DNA of 64,000 nt from Streptomyces sp. NBC_01232 (lineage in GTDB: Bacteria > Actinomycetota > Actinomycetes > Streptomycetales > Streptomycetaceae): the NCBI RefSeq assembly GCF_035989885.1, contig NZ_CP108518.1, positions 1,860,001 through 1,924,000 of the forward strand, in the 5' to 3' direction. The translations under genes were made by a program, and so were the position numbers. Shown here piece by piece: positions 46,706 to 55,731 of the stretch. The notes under the pieces were generated by a model. The model ran no database searches. It was given only the letters and a program-made list of their open reading frames with translations, and was not told where the DNA came from. Position 1 is the stretch's first letter; each line of letters starts with the position of its first letter.

Positions 46706-47361
46706 TGTCCCGGCGACGGGGGCTCGGAGGTGGCGTGGATGTGCTCGCCCACCGCGACGACCAGGATCCGGGTGTCCTCGGTGACCGCCCGCCAGCGGTG
46801 GCGCACGCCTCCCGACAGGAACAGCGCGTCCCCGCTCTCCAGCCGGTACGCCCGCCCCTCCGCCTCGACCTGACAGGCACCCTCGACGACGTACATCAGT
46901 TCGTCGTTGCGGTGCTGGTACTCGCGTCCGGCGTCCTGGTCCCCGGTGAACTCCATCGCGTGCAGCTGATGGTGCCCGCGCACGAGGGGCCGTACGCCCG
47001 CGAGCGGGGTGAGCGCGGCGTCGTCACCGGCCCGTACGAGGTCCACCGTGCGCGCGGTGTCGGAGGCGGCCAGCAGCTCGACGGCGGTGGTCTCCAGCGC
47101 GTCCGCGACCCGCTCCAGGGACCGCATGCTGGGCCGGGCCCGCTCGTTCTCTATCTGGCTCAGAAAGGGCACCGACAGGCCACTGCGCGCCGAGACGGCG
47201 GCCAGCGTGAGGTGGAGCGCGCGACGCCGCTTGCGGACGGCCACGCCCACCCGCAGCGGCTCCTTGCCGTCCTTGTCCCTGCCCTTGTCGTCCTTGTCGT
47301 TCAGCTTGCCGCTCAGTCCGTCCGTGCCATCGGTGCCGTCGGTGCCGTCCCTGTCGTTCAT
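46702..47361 (-). CDS. XRE-family regulator with cupin domain
   Basis: A 219-residue regulator. A low-complexity N-terminus (GTDGTDGTDG, then Lys/Asp-rich) is followed by an XRE helix-turn-helix (about residues 38–95; VRKRRRALHLTLAAVSARSGLSVPFLSQIEN) and a C-terminal cupin (about 140–205; YQHRNDELMYVVEGACQVEAEG). XRE-cupin regulators sense small metabolites. The ATG at 47361 is chosen; an ATG at 47394 is possible. Translational coupling to the metal-receptor gene suggests a shared ligand. Confidence 0.85.
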   Translation of the reverse strand: MNDRDGTDGTDGTDGLSGKLNDKDDKGRDKDGKEPLRVGVAVRKRRRALHLTLAAVSARSGLSVPFLSQIENERARPSMRSLERVADALETTAVELLAASDTARTVDLVRAGDDAALTPLAGVRPLVRGHHQLHAMEFTGDQDAGREYQHRNDELMYVVEGACQVEAEGRAYRLESGDALFLSGGVRHRWRAVTEDTRILVVAVGEHIHATSEPPSPGH

Positions 47362-47541
47362 GTCGGGGCTGCCCTCCCCATGTCTGTCGCACATCGGTGT
47401 GCTGTAAGCACCTTACGCAGCAACCGCCCCCCGTTTCGCGTGCACGGCCCTTCCCGTACACATGCGCTCACCGTCCGTCGCGGAGCGGGGTGTCCCGGCG
47501 GCCGGAACATCCCCGGGGCGGGTTGCGGCATCATCGACCCC

Positions 47542-48465
47542 GTGACGACACGACGCCTGATGCTCCTGGACACCGCCTCCCTCTACTACCGCGCGTACTT
47601 CGGTGTGCCGGACTCGGTGAAGGCCCCCGACGGCACTCCGGTCAACGCCGTGCGCGGCCTGCTCGACTTCATCGGCCGGCTCGTCCAGGACCACCGGCCG
47701 GACGATCTGGTGGCGTGCATGGACGCCGACTGGCGGCCGCACTGGCGGGTGGAGCTGATCCCCTCCTACAAGGCCCACCGGGTCGCCGTGGAGACCGAGA
47801 CCGGCCCCGACGTCGAGGAGACCCCGGACACCCTCGCCCCCCAGGTCCCGATCATCGAGGCGGCGCTGGACGCCTTCGGCATCGCCCGGGTGGGCGTCGC
47901 CGGGTACGAGGCGGACGACGTGATCGGCACCCTAACGGCACGCGCTCGAGGCCCGGTGGACATCGTCACGGGCGACCGCGACCTCTACCAGCTGGTGGAC
48001 GACGCCCGGCAGCGGCGGGTCCTGTACCCCCTCAAGGGCGTGGGCACCCTGCAGGTGACGGACGAGGCGTGGCTCCGCGAGAAGTACGGGGTGGACGGCC
48101 CCGGTTACGCCGACCTGGCACTGCTGCGCGGAGACCCGAGCGACGGCCTGCCGGGCGTCCCCGGCATCGGCGAGAAGACGGCCGCCAAACTCCTCGACGC
48201 CTACGGCAGCCTGGCCGGGATCATCGCGGCGGTGAACGACCCGAAGTCGAAACTGACCCCCACCCAGCGCAAGCGGCTGGACGAGTCCCGGCCGTATCTG
48301 GCGGTGGCCCCCAAGGTGGTCCAGGTGGCTTCGGACGTCCCGCTGCCGGCCTTCGATCCGGCCCTTCCCGCGGCCCCTGCGCAGCCCGAACTGGTGGATG
48401 CGCTAGCCCATCGGTGGGGTCTGGGTGGCGCAGTCGCTCGGCTGAGCAGCGTGCTGCGCCCATGA
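47542..48465 (+). CDS. 5'-3' exonuclease (FEN/PolA-N type)
   Basis: A 307-residue flap-endonuclease-like nuclease, similar to the N-terminal domain of DNA polymerase I but free-standing. Metal-binding acidic residues are in MLLDTASLYYRAYF, VACMDADW, AGYEADDVIGTL and DIVTGDRDLYQL. The helix-hairpin-helix DNA-binding motif GLPGVPGIGEKTAAKLL follows near residue 210. It probably removes RNA primers or flaps. The GTG at 47542 has no clear ribosome site, so it may be leaderless; a later ATG at 47560 is less likely because it would trim the conserved N-terminus. Confidence 0.9.
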   Translation: MTTRRLMLLDTASLYYRAYFGVPDSVKAPDGTPVNAVRGLLDFIGRLVQDHRPDDLVACMDADWRPHWRVELIPSYKAHRVAVETETGPDVEETPDTLAPQVPIIEAALDAFGIARVGVAGYEADDVIGTLTARARGPVDIVTGDRDLYQLVDDARQRRVLYPLKGVGTLQVTDEAWLREKYGVDGPGYADLALLRGDPSDGLPGVPGIGEKTAAKLLDAYGSLAGIIAAVNDPKSKLTPTQRKRLDESRPYLAVAPKVVQVASDVPLPAFDPALPAAPAQPELVDALAHRWGLGGAVARLSSVLRP

Positions 48466-48471
48466 GGTGAT

Positions 48472-48493
48472 AACTTAGGTAAGGCTAAGTTTC
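48472..48493 (+). promoter_or_regulatory. Iron box (DmdR/IdeR-type operator)
   Basis: AACTTAG (48472–48478) and CTAAGTT (48485–48491) form a perfect dyad within TTAGGTAAGGCTAA, which matches most of the actinobacterial IdeR/DmdR consensus TTAGGTTAGGCTAACCTAA. It lies 22 bp before the siderophore-interacting-protein start and should repress it when iron is plentiful. Confidence 0.85.
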
Positions 48494-48513
48494 ATGGAGT
48501 CAGGGGAGTCACC

Positions 48514-49353
48514 GTGGCAGAAGGACGCGCCCGCACTGTCGGCACCGCCGTCGTCGTACGCACCGAACGGCTTTCGCCGCACATGGTGCGGCTCGTACTG
48601 AGTGGTGAAGGCCTCCGGGATTTCGGCGTGGGCGACTACACCGACCATTACGTCAAGCTGCTGTTCGCGCCGGGCGGCGTGGCCTACCCCGCTCCGTGGG
48701 ACCTTGAACAGATCCGCGCCGATTTTCCGCGGGCGCAGTGGCCCCGCCAGCGCGCGTACACGGTACGGAGCTGGGACCCCACGCACCTGGAGCTGACCCT
48801 CGACTTCGTCGTCCACGGCGACGAGGGCCTCGCCGGCCCCTGGGCGGCGCGGGTCCAGCCCGGTGAGCTCGTACGCTTCCTCGGCCCGGGCGGCGCCTAC
48901 GCCCCGGAGCCGACGGCCGGCTGGCACCTGCTGGTCGGCGACGAGAGCGCCCTGCCGGCGATCGCCGCCGCGATGGAGCGGATGCCGGCGGGCGCGCGGG
49001 TCCACGCCCTCGTGGAGATCGACGGCCCGGACGACGAGCTGAAGATCGCCACCCCGGACGGCATCGTCCCGATCTGGCTGCACCGCGGCGACCGCCCGGT
49101 CGGTGAGGCCCTGGTGGAGGCCGTCACCTCCCTGGAGTTCCCCTCCTCGGACGTCCACGCCTTCGTCCACGGCGAGGCCGGCTTCGTCAAGGAGCTCCGC
49201 CGCCACCTGCGCATGGAGCGCGGCGTCCCGCGCGAGCGCCTGTCGATCTCGGGCTACTGGCGCCTGGGCGAGACGGACGAGGGCTGGCGCGCGATCAAGC
49301 GCGACTGGAACGCCTCGGTCGAAGCCGAACAGGAACACCGCGCGGCAGCCTAA
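48514..49353 (+). CDS. Siderophore-interacting protein (ferric-siderophore reductase)
   Basis: A 279-residue flavoprotein of the SIP/ViuB family. The FAD-binding region has YVKLLFAPGG and the motif QRAYTVRSWDP near residue 78–88. The nucleotide-binding C-domain includes LLVGDESALPAIAAAMERMP and ends with the conserved SGYWRLGETDEGW. It reduces ferric siderophore complexes in the cytoplasm to free iron. The GTG at 48514 follows GGGGAG. It lies under a strong iron box and is preceded closely by the exonuclease gene. Confidence 0.93.
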   Translation: MAEGRARTVGTAVVVRTERLSPHMVRLVLSGEGLRDFGVGDYTDHYVKLLFAPGGVAYPAPWDLEQIRADFPRAQWPRQRAYTVRSWDPTHLELTLDFVVHGDEGLAGPWAARVQPGELVRFLGPGGAYAPEPTAGWHLLVGDESALPAIAAAMERMPAGARVHALVEIDGPDDELKIATPDGIVPIWLHRGDRPVGEALVEAVTSLEFPSSDVHAFVHGEAGFVKELRRHLRMERGVPRERLSISGYWRLGETDEGWRAIKRDWNASVEAEQEHRAAA

Positions 49354-49416
49354 AGGTTTCGCCCCACCCCCGCCCACGCCTCACCCAGCCCCTCCGGCAC
49401 CCTTCCAACCCCGTCG

Positions 49417-49501
49417 GCACCCTCAGCCCCGCCGGCGTTTGAGGCGCACCCTCAGCCCCGCCGGCGTTTGAGGCGCGGGGGTCCGGGGGCGGCGCCCCCG
49501 G
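49417..49501. repeat. Streptomyces dispersed repeat, copy B, with 29-bp tandem duplication
   Basis: A 29-bp unit (GCACCCTCAGCC…) occurs twice head to tail with no mismatch, at 49417–49445 and 49446–49474. It is followed by GGGGGTCC and the hairpin CCGGGGGC-GGC-GCCCCCGG (49483–49501). It shares GGCG.TTGAGGCGC and GGTCCGGGG with the element at 31433–31481. It lies downstream of the siderophore gene, where the hairpin may terminate transcription. Confidence 0.8.
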
Positions 49502-49546
49502 CAACGGCGCCGCGCGCTCCGCGCCCCCCGGCAGGACAATGGCCCC

Positions 49547-51106
49547 ATGCGTACGCTCCCGATGCTCGGGGCAGCAGGGGCCGCGGTGCTGCTCACCGCG
49601 GCCGCGGCGATGCAGACGGCCGCGGCCACCGCCACCGCCGCACCCACCCCGCCCCCCGCCCCGAAGCCGCAGATCACGGACGCCGCCGTCGACAAGGCCG
49701 TCGCCCGCCTCGACCGCACCGTCGAGGACATGATGCGCCGCACCGGCGTCCCCGGCGTCTCCGTGGCCGTCGTCCACGACGACGAGGTCGTCCACATCAA
49801 GGGCTACGGGCTGCGCAGGACCGGCGAGAGCGCCGAGGTCGGCCCCGACACCGTCTTCCAGATCGCCTCGCTGTCCAAGCCCGTGTCCTCCACGGTCGTG
49901 GCCGGTACCCTCACCGATCCCCAGAAGTGGGACGACCGCACCGCCCTGCCCGGCTTCTCCCTGAAGGACCCCTGGGTCACCGGCCACGTCACCACCGCCG
50001 ACCTGTTCTCCCACCGCAGCGGCCTCCCCGACCACGCGGGCGACCTCCTCGAAGACCTCGGCTACGACCAGTCGTACATCCTCGACCACCTGCGCATGGA
50101 GCCCCTCGGCCCGTTCCGGGCGAGCTACGCCTACACCAACTTCGGCTTCACCGCGGCCGCCGAGGCCGTGGCCCGCGCCAAGGGCACCAGCTGGCAGAAG
50201 CTCGCCGCCGACACCCTCTTCAAGCCCGCCGGCATGACCCGTACGAGCACCGAGTTCTCCGCCTTCGCCGACTCCCCCGACCACGCCGCCACCCACGTGA
50301 AGAACCCGGACGGCACCTGGAGCCCCCGCTTCGTCCGCGACCCGGACGCCCAGGCCCCGGCCGGCGGCGTCAGCTCCACCGCCACCGACATGGCCCGCTG
50401 GCTGCGCCTGCAGCTGGCCGGCGGCACCCTCGACGGGAAGCGGATCGTCCCCGCCGACACCCTCGCCCGGACCCACGTGCCCGAGATCGTGACGCAGCCG
50501 ACCAACGCCGTCGGCACCACCAGCTTCTACGGCCTCGGCTGGAACGTCAGCTACGACGGCGCCGGCCGCGTACGCCTGAGCCACTCCGGCGCCTTCGAGC
50601 TCGGCGCCAACACCAACGTCACCATGCTCCCCCTGGAGCAGCTCGGCATCGTCGTCCTGACCAATGGCGCCCCCGTCGGCCTCCCCGACGCCGTGGCCCT
50701 GGACTTCTTCGACTTCGCCGAGCACGGCAAGGTCACCACCGACTGGCTCGCGCTGGCCGCCTCCGCCTACGCCGCGGCGCTCGCACCCCAGGGCGCCTCG
50801 ACGACCGACTACGCGAAGCCGCCCGCCGACGCGCGGCCGGCCCGGGACAGCGCCACGTACACCGGGACCTACGACAACCCCTACTACGGCAAGGCCACCG
50901 TGACCGCCGACGACAACGGCGCGCTCACCCTCGCCCTCGGCCCGAAGCCCCTGCGCTTCCCGCTCACCCACTACGACGGCGACACCTTCAGCTTCGTGAC
51001 GGCGGGCGAGAACGCGGTCGGCCGCACCGGGGTGATCTTCGCCGACGGCACCCTGCGCGTCGAGTACCTCGACACCGAGCACCTGGGCACGTTCACCCGG
51101 CAGTAG
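49547..51106 (+). CDS. Secreted serine hydrolase (beta-lactamase-like, S12) with DUF3471-type tail
   Basis: A 519-residue exported protein. The signal peptide spans about residues 1–32. The class C beta-lactamase/D-alanyl-carboxypeptidase fold shows the nucleophile in QIASLSKPVSS (SxxK), the YxN motif in YAYTNFGF and LSHSG in place of KTG. A C-terminal extension from about residue 420 has the ATYTGTYDNPYYGKATV pattern of DUF3471-type domains. Typical activities are peptidase, esterase or amidase; true beta-lactamase activity is unlikely. The start is ATG at 49547. Confidence 0.9.
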   Translation: MRTLPMLGAAGAAVLLTAAAAMQTAAATATAAPTPPPAPKPQITDAAVDKAVARLDRTVEDMMRRTGVPGVSVAVVHDDEVVHIKGYGLRRTGESAEVGPDTVFQIASLSKPVSSTVVAGTLTDPQKWDDRTALPGFSLKDPWVTGHVTTADLFSHRSGLPDHAGDLLEDLGYDQSYILDHLRMEPLGPFRASYAYTNFGFTAAAEAVARAKGTSWQKLAADTLFKPAGMTRTSTEFSAFADSPDHAATHVKNPDGTWSPRFVRDPDAQAPAGGVSSTATDMARWLRLQLAGGTLDGKRIVPADTLARTHVPEIVTQPTNAVGTTSFYGLGWNVSYDGAGRVRLSHSGAFELGANTNVTMLPLEQLGIVVLTNGAPVGLPDAVALDFFDFAEHGKVTTDWLALAASAYAAALAPQGASTTDYAKPPADARPARDSATYTGTYDNPYYGKATVTADDNGALTLALGPKPLRFPLTHYDGDTFSFVTAGENAVGRTGVIFADGTLRVEYLDTEHLGTFTRQ

Positions 51107-51125
51107 CCGCATAGCCTGTCCCCCG

Positions 51126-52097
51126 ATGAGACGCCGAGCCCAGCCACCCCCCTCGCCCCTCCCCCAGCGCGCCGGGATCGACCCGGTCCGGCTGCGGCTG
51201 CCGCCCGACCCCGAGGGGGCCTGGCCCGATCTCGGCGACTACCTCGCCGCGCGCTACGCCGGCACCCGCGGCGCCGGGTCGATGGCGCACCTGCTGGCCG
51301 CGGGCCGGGTGATAGGCCCCGACGGGCGGGTCCTGAACGCGCAGGACCCGTACGAGCCGGGCGCCTACCTGTGGTTCCACCGGGACATGGAGCCGGAGCC
51401 GCGGGTGCCCTTCCCGCTGTCCGTCGTCCATCGGGACGCGCACCTGCTGGTCGTGGACAAGCCGCACTTCCTGGCGACGACCCCTCGCGGCAGCCACATC
51501 ACCGAGACCGCCCTGGCCCGGCTCCGCGCGGAGCTGGAGCTGCCGGAGCTCAGCCCGGCGCACCGGCTGGACCGGCTGACGGCGGGACTGGTGATGTTCA
51601 GCGTCCGGCCCGAGGACCGCGGCGCCTACCAGCTCCTCTTCCAGCGGCGCGAGGTGCACAAGGAGTACGAGGCGCTCGCGCCCCACGACCCGGAGACCGC
51701 CCTCACCCTGCCGCGCACGGTCCGCAGCCGGATCGAGAAGGCCCGCGGGGTCATCGCGGCGGTCGAGGTGCCCGGCGGCGAGCCCAATGCCGAGAGCCGG
51801 GTCGAACTGGTCGAGGAACGGGGAGGCCTGGGCCGCTACCGGCTGACCCCGCACACCGGCCGCACCCACCAGTTGCGGGTCCACATGAACGGCCTGGGCC
51901 TGCCCATCCTCGGCGACCCCGTGTATCCGCAGGTCACCGATCCGGCCCCGGACGACTACCGCCGGCCCCTGCAACTCCTGGCCCGGGTCCTGGCGTTCAC
52001 CGACCCGGTCACCGGAGCCGCACACCGCTTCGAGAGCCGCCGCACCCTCCAGGCCTGGGACGACCGGCCGGGCTGGGAGGCCGGATCCGCCCGTTAG
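51126..52097 (+). CDS. RluA-family pseudouridine synthase
   Basis: A 323-residue RNA pseudouridine synthase. The catalytic aspartate is in SPAHRLDRLTAGLVMF near residue 148. Conserved VVHRDAHLLVVDKPHFLATTP and HTGRTHQLRVHM are also present. The N-terminal region lacks a clear S4 domain. The first 20 codons are Arg/Pro-rich and unlikely to be structured, so the true start could be slightly later. The target uridine (rRNA or tRNA) is not decidable. Its stop overlaps that of the convergent TetR gene by 4 bp. Confidence 0.92.
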   Translation: MRRRAQPPPSPLPQRAGIDPVRLRLPPDPEGAWPDLGDYLAARYAGTRGAGSMAHLLAAGRVIGPDGRVLNAQDPYEPGAYLWFHRDMEPEPRVPFPLSVVHRDAHLLVVDKPHFLATTPRGSHITETALARLRAELELPELSPAHRLDRLTAGLVMFSVRPEDRGAYQLLFQRREVHKEYEALAPHDPETALTLPRTVRSRIEKARGVIAAVEVPGGEPNAESRVELVEERGGLGRYRLTPHTGRTHQLRVHMNGLGLPILGDPVYPQVTDPAPDDYRRPLQLLARVLAFTDPVTGAAHRFESRRTLQAWDDRPGWEAGSAR

Positions 52098-52753
52098 TCC
52101 CCGGCCGGGCCGACGCCCGCGATCCGCAGCGCCGCGTCGGCGGTGGCCTCCGCGAAGGCCGTCACCGGCCGCGCCGGATCCGTGCGGTGGATCAGCATGA
52201 CGCCCTCGATGAGCCCGAAGACCAGGTCGCCCCGGAGCGTCAGCCCCGCCCCGTCCCCGGCCAGTTCGGCGCCGACGCGGGTTGCGGCGAGCAACACCCG
52301 GTAGGCGTGCTTGAGTTCCCCGCGCATCCGGCGGAACAGCGTGAAGCGCGAGCCTCCCACTTCGGGCAGCAGATAGAGCGCCCCCAGGTTGTACGGCCCC
52401 CCGCACAGCAGCAGTACGTCGGAGCGGCACAGCTCCCACAGCCGCCGCTCGGCGGGCCGCCCGCGGTCGGCGAGCAGCTGCCGGGCCAGCACCAGCGAGG
52501 GCGCCACCGTGGACTCCAGCAGTTCGGCGAGGAGTTCCTCCTTGCCGCCGAAGTAGTGGTACATCGTGGCCTGGCGCATCCCGGCCCGCTCGGCGACCGC
52601 CCGCGTGGTGGTCGCCGCATATCCCTGAAGCGTGAACAACTCGGCCGCCGCGCAAAGGAGTTCTTCGCGCGGCGGCCGGCCGCTCTCCGGTCTCAGCCGG
52701 TCGGCACGTGGCCGACCGACCCGTCTCGGACCTTCGTCCGTTCCCCCACTCAT
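52094..52753 (-). CDS. TetR-family regulator
   Basis: A 219-residue TetR regulator. The helix-turn-helix is at about residues 30–75 (ELFTLQGYAATTTRAVAERAGMRQATMYHYFGGKEELL), and the C-terminal ligand domain is helical and divergent. There is no adjacent transporter or enzyme with a shared promoter, so the target is unknown. ATG at 52753 is used; no ribosome site is seen, so it may be leaderless. An in-frame ATG eight codons upstream (52777) is an alternative. Confidence 0.9.
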   Translation of the reverse strand: MSGGTDEGPRRVGRPRADRLRPESGRPPREELLCAAAELFTLQGYAATTTRAVAERAGMRQATMYHYFGGKEELLAELLESTVAPSLVLARQLLADRGRPAERRLWELCRSDVLLLCGGPYNLGALYLLPEVGGSRFTLFRRMRGELKHAYRVLLAATRVGAELAGDGAGLTLRGDLVFGLIEGVMLIHRTDPARPVTAFAEATADAALRIAGVGPAGD

Positions 52754-52844
52754 GACATCGATCGTCGCACAGCGCACGCCGATTCGATCATGGCAAGAGA
52801 TGAGATCGGGCCGACCCCGCTCCTGGAGGAAGATCCAAGTCCGC

Positions 52845-55685
52845 CTAGCCGACCGAGCTGTAGGCCACTACACCCCGAAGCAGTGCGTCCACGGCCTTGC
52901 GGGCATTGCGCGCCACCGTGCTCCCGCTGTCACCGGAGGCCGCCGGAGCAGCCGCCGCGACCTGCCCGAGCACGTCGATGACCTGCTTGCACCAGCGCAC
53001 GAAGTCACCGGCCGGCATCTCCGCCTCGCGCAGCACCTCGTCCAGGCTCTTGTCGGAGGCCCACTGGTACGCCGCCCACGCGAAGCCGAGATCCGGCTCG
53101 CGCTGGCCGACGCCCTCGGCCTGGTTGATGTGGTGCTCCTCCTCCAGGGCGTCGAGCCGGCCCCAGATGCGGACCATCTCGCCCAGCGCCTCCTTGGCCG
53201 CACCGCCCGGCACCTTCGGCGCGACCGCGTCGTCGGACTGCCGCGCCTCGAAGACCAGCGCCGAGACGCAGGCGGCCAGTTCGGCCGGGCTCAGGCCCTC
53301 CCACACCCTGGCCCGCAGGCATTCGGAGGCCAGCAGGTCGAGCTCCCCGTACAGCCGGGCGAGCCGCTTGCCGTGCACGGTGACCTCGTCCTCGCGCAGG
53401 TAGTCCAGCTCGGTCAGCAGCGCGTGGATCCGGTCGAAGGTGCGGGCGATGGTGTTCGTCCGGCCCTCGATCCGCCGCTCCAGCTGCTGCGTGTCCCGCT
53501 TGAGCCGGTGGTAGCGCTCCGCCCAGCGGGCGTGGTCCTCGCGCTCGTCGCAGCCGTGGCAGGGGTGCGCCCTCAGCTCGCTGCGCAGCCGGGCGATCTC
53601 GCGGTCGTCGGCGGCCGCGGCCCGGCCTCGGGTCCGGCGCTCCGGCGTGATGTGCCCGGCCTTGGTCCGCAGCTGGGAGGCGAGGTCCCGACGGGACTGC
53701 GGCGAGCGCGCGTTGAAGGTCTTGGGGATCCGCATCCGGTCGAGCGCCTCGACCGGGACCGGGAAGTCGATCGCGGCGAGCCGCTTGACCTGCCGCTCGG
53801 CGGTGAGCACCAATGGGCGCGGGCCCTCAGCGTACTCGTACCCGCGGTGCCCGTTGACCCGCCCGGCCGGCACGCCCGGGTCCAGGACCAGCGCGAGCCC
53901 GGCGAACTTGCCCGTCGGCACGTGGATGATGTCGCCCGGCTTGAGCTTCTCCAGCGAACTGGCCGCCTGTACGCGGCGCTGCGCCGCTCCCTGCTTGGCC
54001 AGGTCCGTCTCACGGTCCTTGAGGTCGCGGCGCAGCTGCGCGTACTCCTCGAAGTTCCCCAGGTGGCAGGTCATGCCCTCCTGGTAGCCCTCCAGCCCCT
54101 CCTCGTTGCGCTGCACCTGCCGGGAGATCCCGACGACCGAGCGGTCGGCCTGGAACTGCGCGAAGGAGGTCTCGAGCAGCTCGCGCGAGCGGTGCCGCCC
54201 GAACTGGCTGACCAGGTTCACGGCCATGTTGTAGGAGGGCTTGAAGCTCGAGCGCAGCGGATACGTACGGGTACCCGCGAGCCCGGCGAGAGCCGCCGGG
54301 TCCATGCCTCGCTGCCAGAGCACCACCGCGTGGCCCTCGACGTCGATGCCGCGCCGCCCGGCCCGGCCGGTCAGCTGCGTGTACTCGCCGGGGGTGATGT
54401 CGGCGTGCTGCTCGCCGTTCCACTTGACCAGCTTCTCCAGGATCACCGTGCGCGCGGGCATGTTGATGCCCAGCGCGAGGGTCTCCGTGGCGAACACGGC
54501 CTTCACCAGGCCGCGTACGAAGAGTTCCTCCACGACCTCCTTGAAGGTGGGCAGCATGCCCGCGTGGTGCGCGGCGATGCCCCGCTCCAGCCCTTCGAGC
54601 CACTCGTAGTACCCCAGGACGTGCAGGTCCTCGGTGGGGATGGAGGCGGTGCGCGCCTCGACGATCTCGCGGACCTTGAGCCGCGCGGATTCGTCGTTGA
54701 GCCGCAGGCCCGCGAACAGGCACTGCTGGACCGCGGCCTCGCAGCCGGCCCGGCTGAAGATGAAGTTGATGGCGGGCAGCAGCCCGTCGTTGTCGAGGCG
54801 GGCGATGACCTCGGGGCGGGACGGGGTCCAGATCCGGCCGCGGGAGCGCCGTTCGCGCTCGCGGTCCGCCTCGCGGACCATCTTGCCGCGCCGCCGGTCC
54901 TTGGGACTGTAGGTCCGGCTGTTCTCCTCGCGCGCCATGCGCAGCAGGTCGGGGTTGACCTCGCGGCGCGCGGAGCCTCGGCCGCCGTGGTCGGACTCCT
55001 CCTCGAAGAGGTCGTGGATCCGCCGGCCGGCCATGACGTGCTGCCACAGCGGTACGGGCCGCTCCTCGGAGACGATCACCTCGGTGTCCCCGCGCACGGT
55101 GTCCAGCCAGTCGCCGAACTCCTCGGCGTTGGACACGGTGGCCGAGAGGGAGACCAGGGTCACCGACTCGGGAAGGTGGATGATCACTTCCTCCCAGACG
55201 GCCCCGCGGAACCGGTCGGAGAGGTAGTGGACCTCGTCCATCACGACGTAGCCGAGACCGCGCAGCGACTGGGAGCCCGCGTACAGCATGTTGCGGAGCA
55301 CCTCGGTGGTCATCACGACCACCGGCGCATCGGAGTTGACGCTGTTGTCGCCCGTCAGCAGGCCCACTTTGTCGGCGCCGTAGCGCTTGACGAGGTCGGC
55401 GAACTTCTGGTTCGACAGCGCCTTGATCGGCGTCGTGTAGAAGCACTTGCGGCCCTGCTGGAGGGCCAGGTGCACGGCGAACTCGCCGACGATGGTCTTG
55501 CCCGAGCCGGTCGGGGCGGCGACGAGGACGCCTTTGCCGGCCTCCAGCGCCTTGCATGCCTCGACCTGATACGGGTCCAGGTCGAAGTCGTACATCTCGC
55601 GGAAGGGGGCCAGGGCAGAGGCCTCTTCGGCGGCGCGGATCCGGGCAGCGGCGTACCGCTCGGCGGGTGAGAGTTCTTCGGTCAT
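52845..55685 (-). CDS. helY: HelY-type DEAD/DEAH-box RNA helicase (Ski2/Mtr4-like)
   Basis: A 946-residue helicase. Walker A is APTGSGKT at residues 57–64; DEVH, SATVSNAEEF and the C-terminal RecA motif VFATETLALGINMPARTVI and QLTGRAGRRGID follow. After about residue 560 come the KOW-like/arch region and the DSHCT-type C-terminal domain. HPCHGCDERE may be a metal site. Related proteins unwind RNA in processing or decay. The ATG at 55685 is preferred over a TTG 33 bp earlier. As in Mycobacterium, it lies downstream of tatA-tatC. Confidence 0.93.
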   Translation of the reverse strand: MTEELSPAERYAAARIRAAEEASALAPFREMYDFDLDPYQVEACKALEAGKGVLVAAPTGSGKTIVGEFAVHLALQQGRKCFYTTPIKALSNQKFADLVKRYGADKVGLLTGDNSVNSDAPVVVMTTEVLRNMLYAGSQSLRGLGYVVMDEVHYLSDRFRGAVWEEVIIHLPESVTLVSLSATVSNAEEFGDWLDTVRGDTEVIVSEERPVPLWQHVMAGRRIHDLFEEESDHGGRGSARREVNPDLLRMAREENSRTYSPKDRRRGKMVREADRERERRSRGRIWTPSRPEVIARLDNDGLLPAINFIFSRAGCEAAVQQCLFAGLRLNDESARLKVREIVEARTASIPTEDLHVLGYYEWLEGLERGIAAHHAGMLPTFKEVVEELFVRGLVKAVFATETLALGINMPARTVILEKLVKWNGEQHADITPGEYTQLTGRAGRRGIDVEGHAVVLWQRGMDPAALAGLAGTRTYPLRSSFKPSYNMAVNLVSQFGRHRSRELLETSFAQFQADRSVVGISRQVQRNEEGLEGYQEGMTCHLGNFEEYAQLRRDLKDRETDLAKQGAAQRRVQAASSLEKLKPGDIIHVPTGKFAGLALVLDPGVPAGRVNGHRGYEYAEGPRPLVLTAERQVKRLAAIDFPVPVEALDRMRIPKTFNARSPQSRRDLASQLRTKAGHITPERRTRGRAAAADDREIARLRSELRAHPCHGCDEREDHARWAERYHRLKRDTQQLERRIEGRTNTIARTFDRIHALLTELDYLREDEVTVHGKRLARLYGELDLLASECLRARVWEGLSPAELAACVSALVFEARQSDDAVAPKVPGGAAKEALGEMVRIWGRLDALEEEHHINQAEGVGQREPDLGFAWAAYQWASDKSLDEVLREAEMPAGDFVRWCKQVIDVLGQVAAAAPAASGDSGSTVARNARKAVDALLRGVVAYSSVG

Positions 55686-55731
55686 CTTGCTGTCGAGCCT
55701 ACCCGCCACCCCTGACAACAGTCGCGATCAT

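Noticed and set aside
47281..47361. GTDGTDGTDG and Lys/Asp-rich repeats as a mobile or regulatory repeat
   Set aside because: They are codon repeats within the disordered N-terminus of the XRE-cupin regulator and need no other explanation.
52632..55670. Plus-strand open frame of about 1000 codons opposite helY
   Set aside because: Antisense shadow of helY; no recognisable domain and shadow-type composition.
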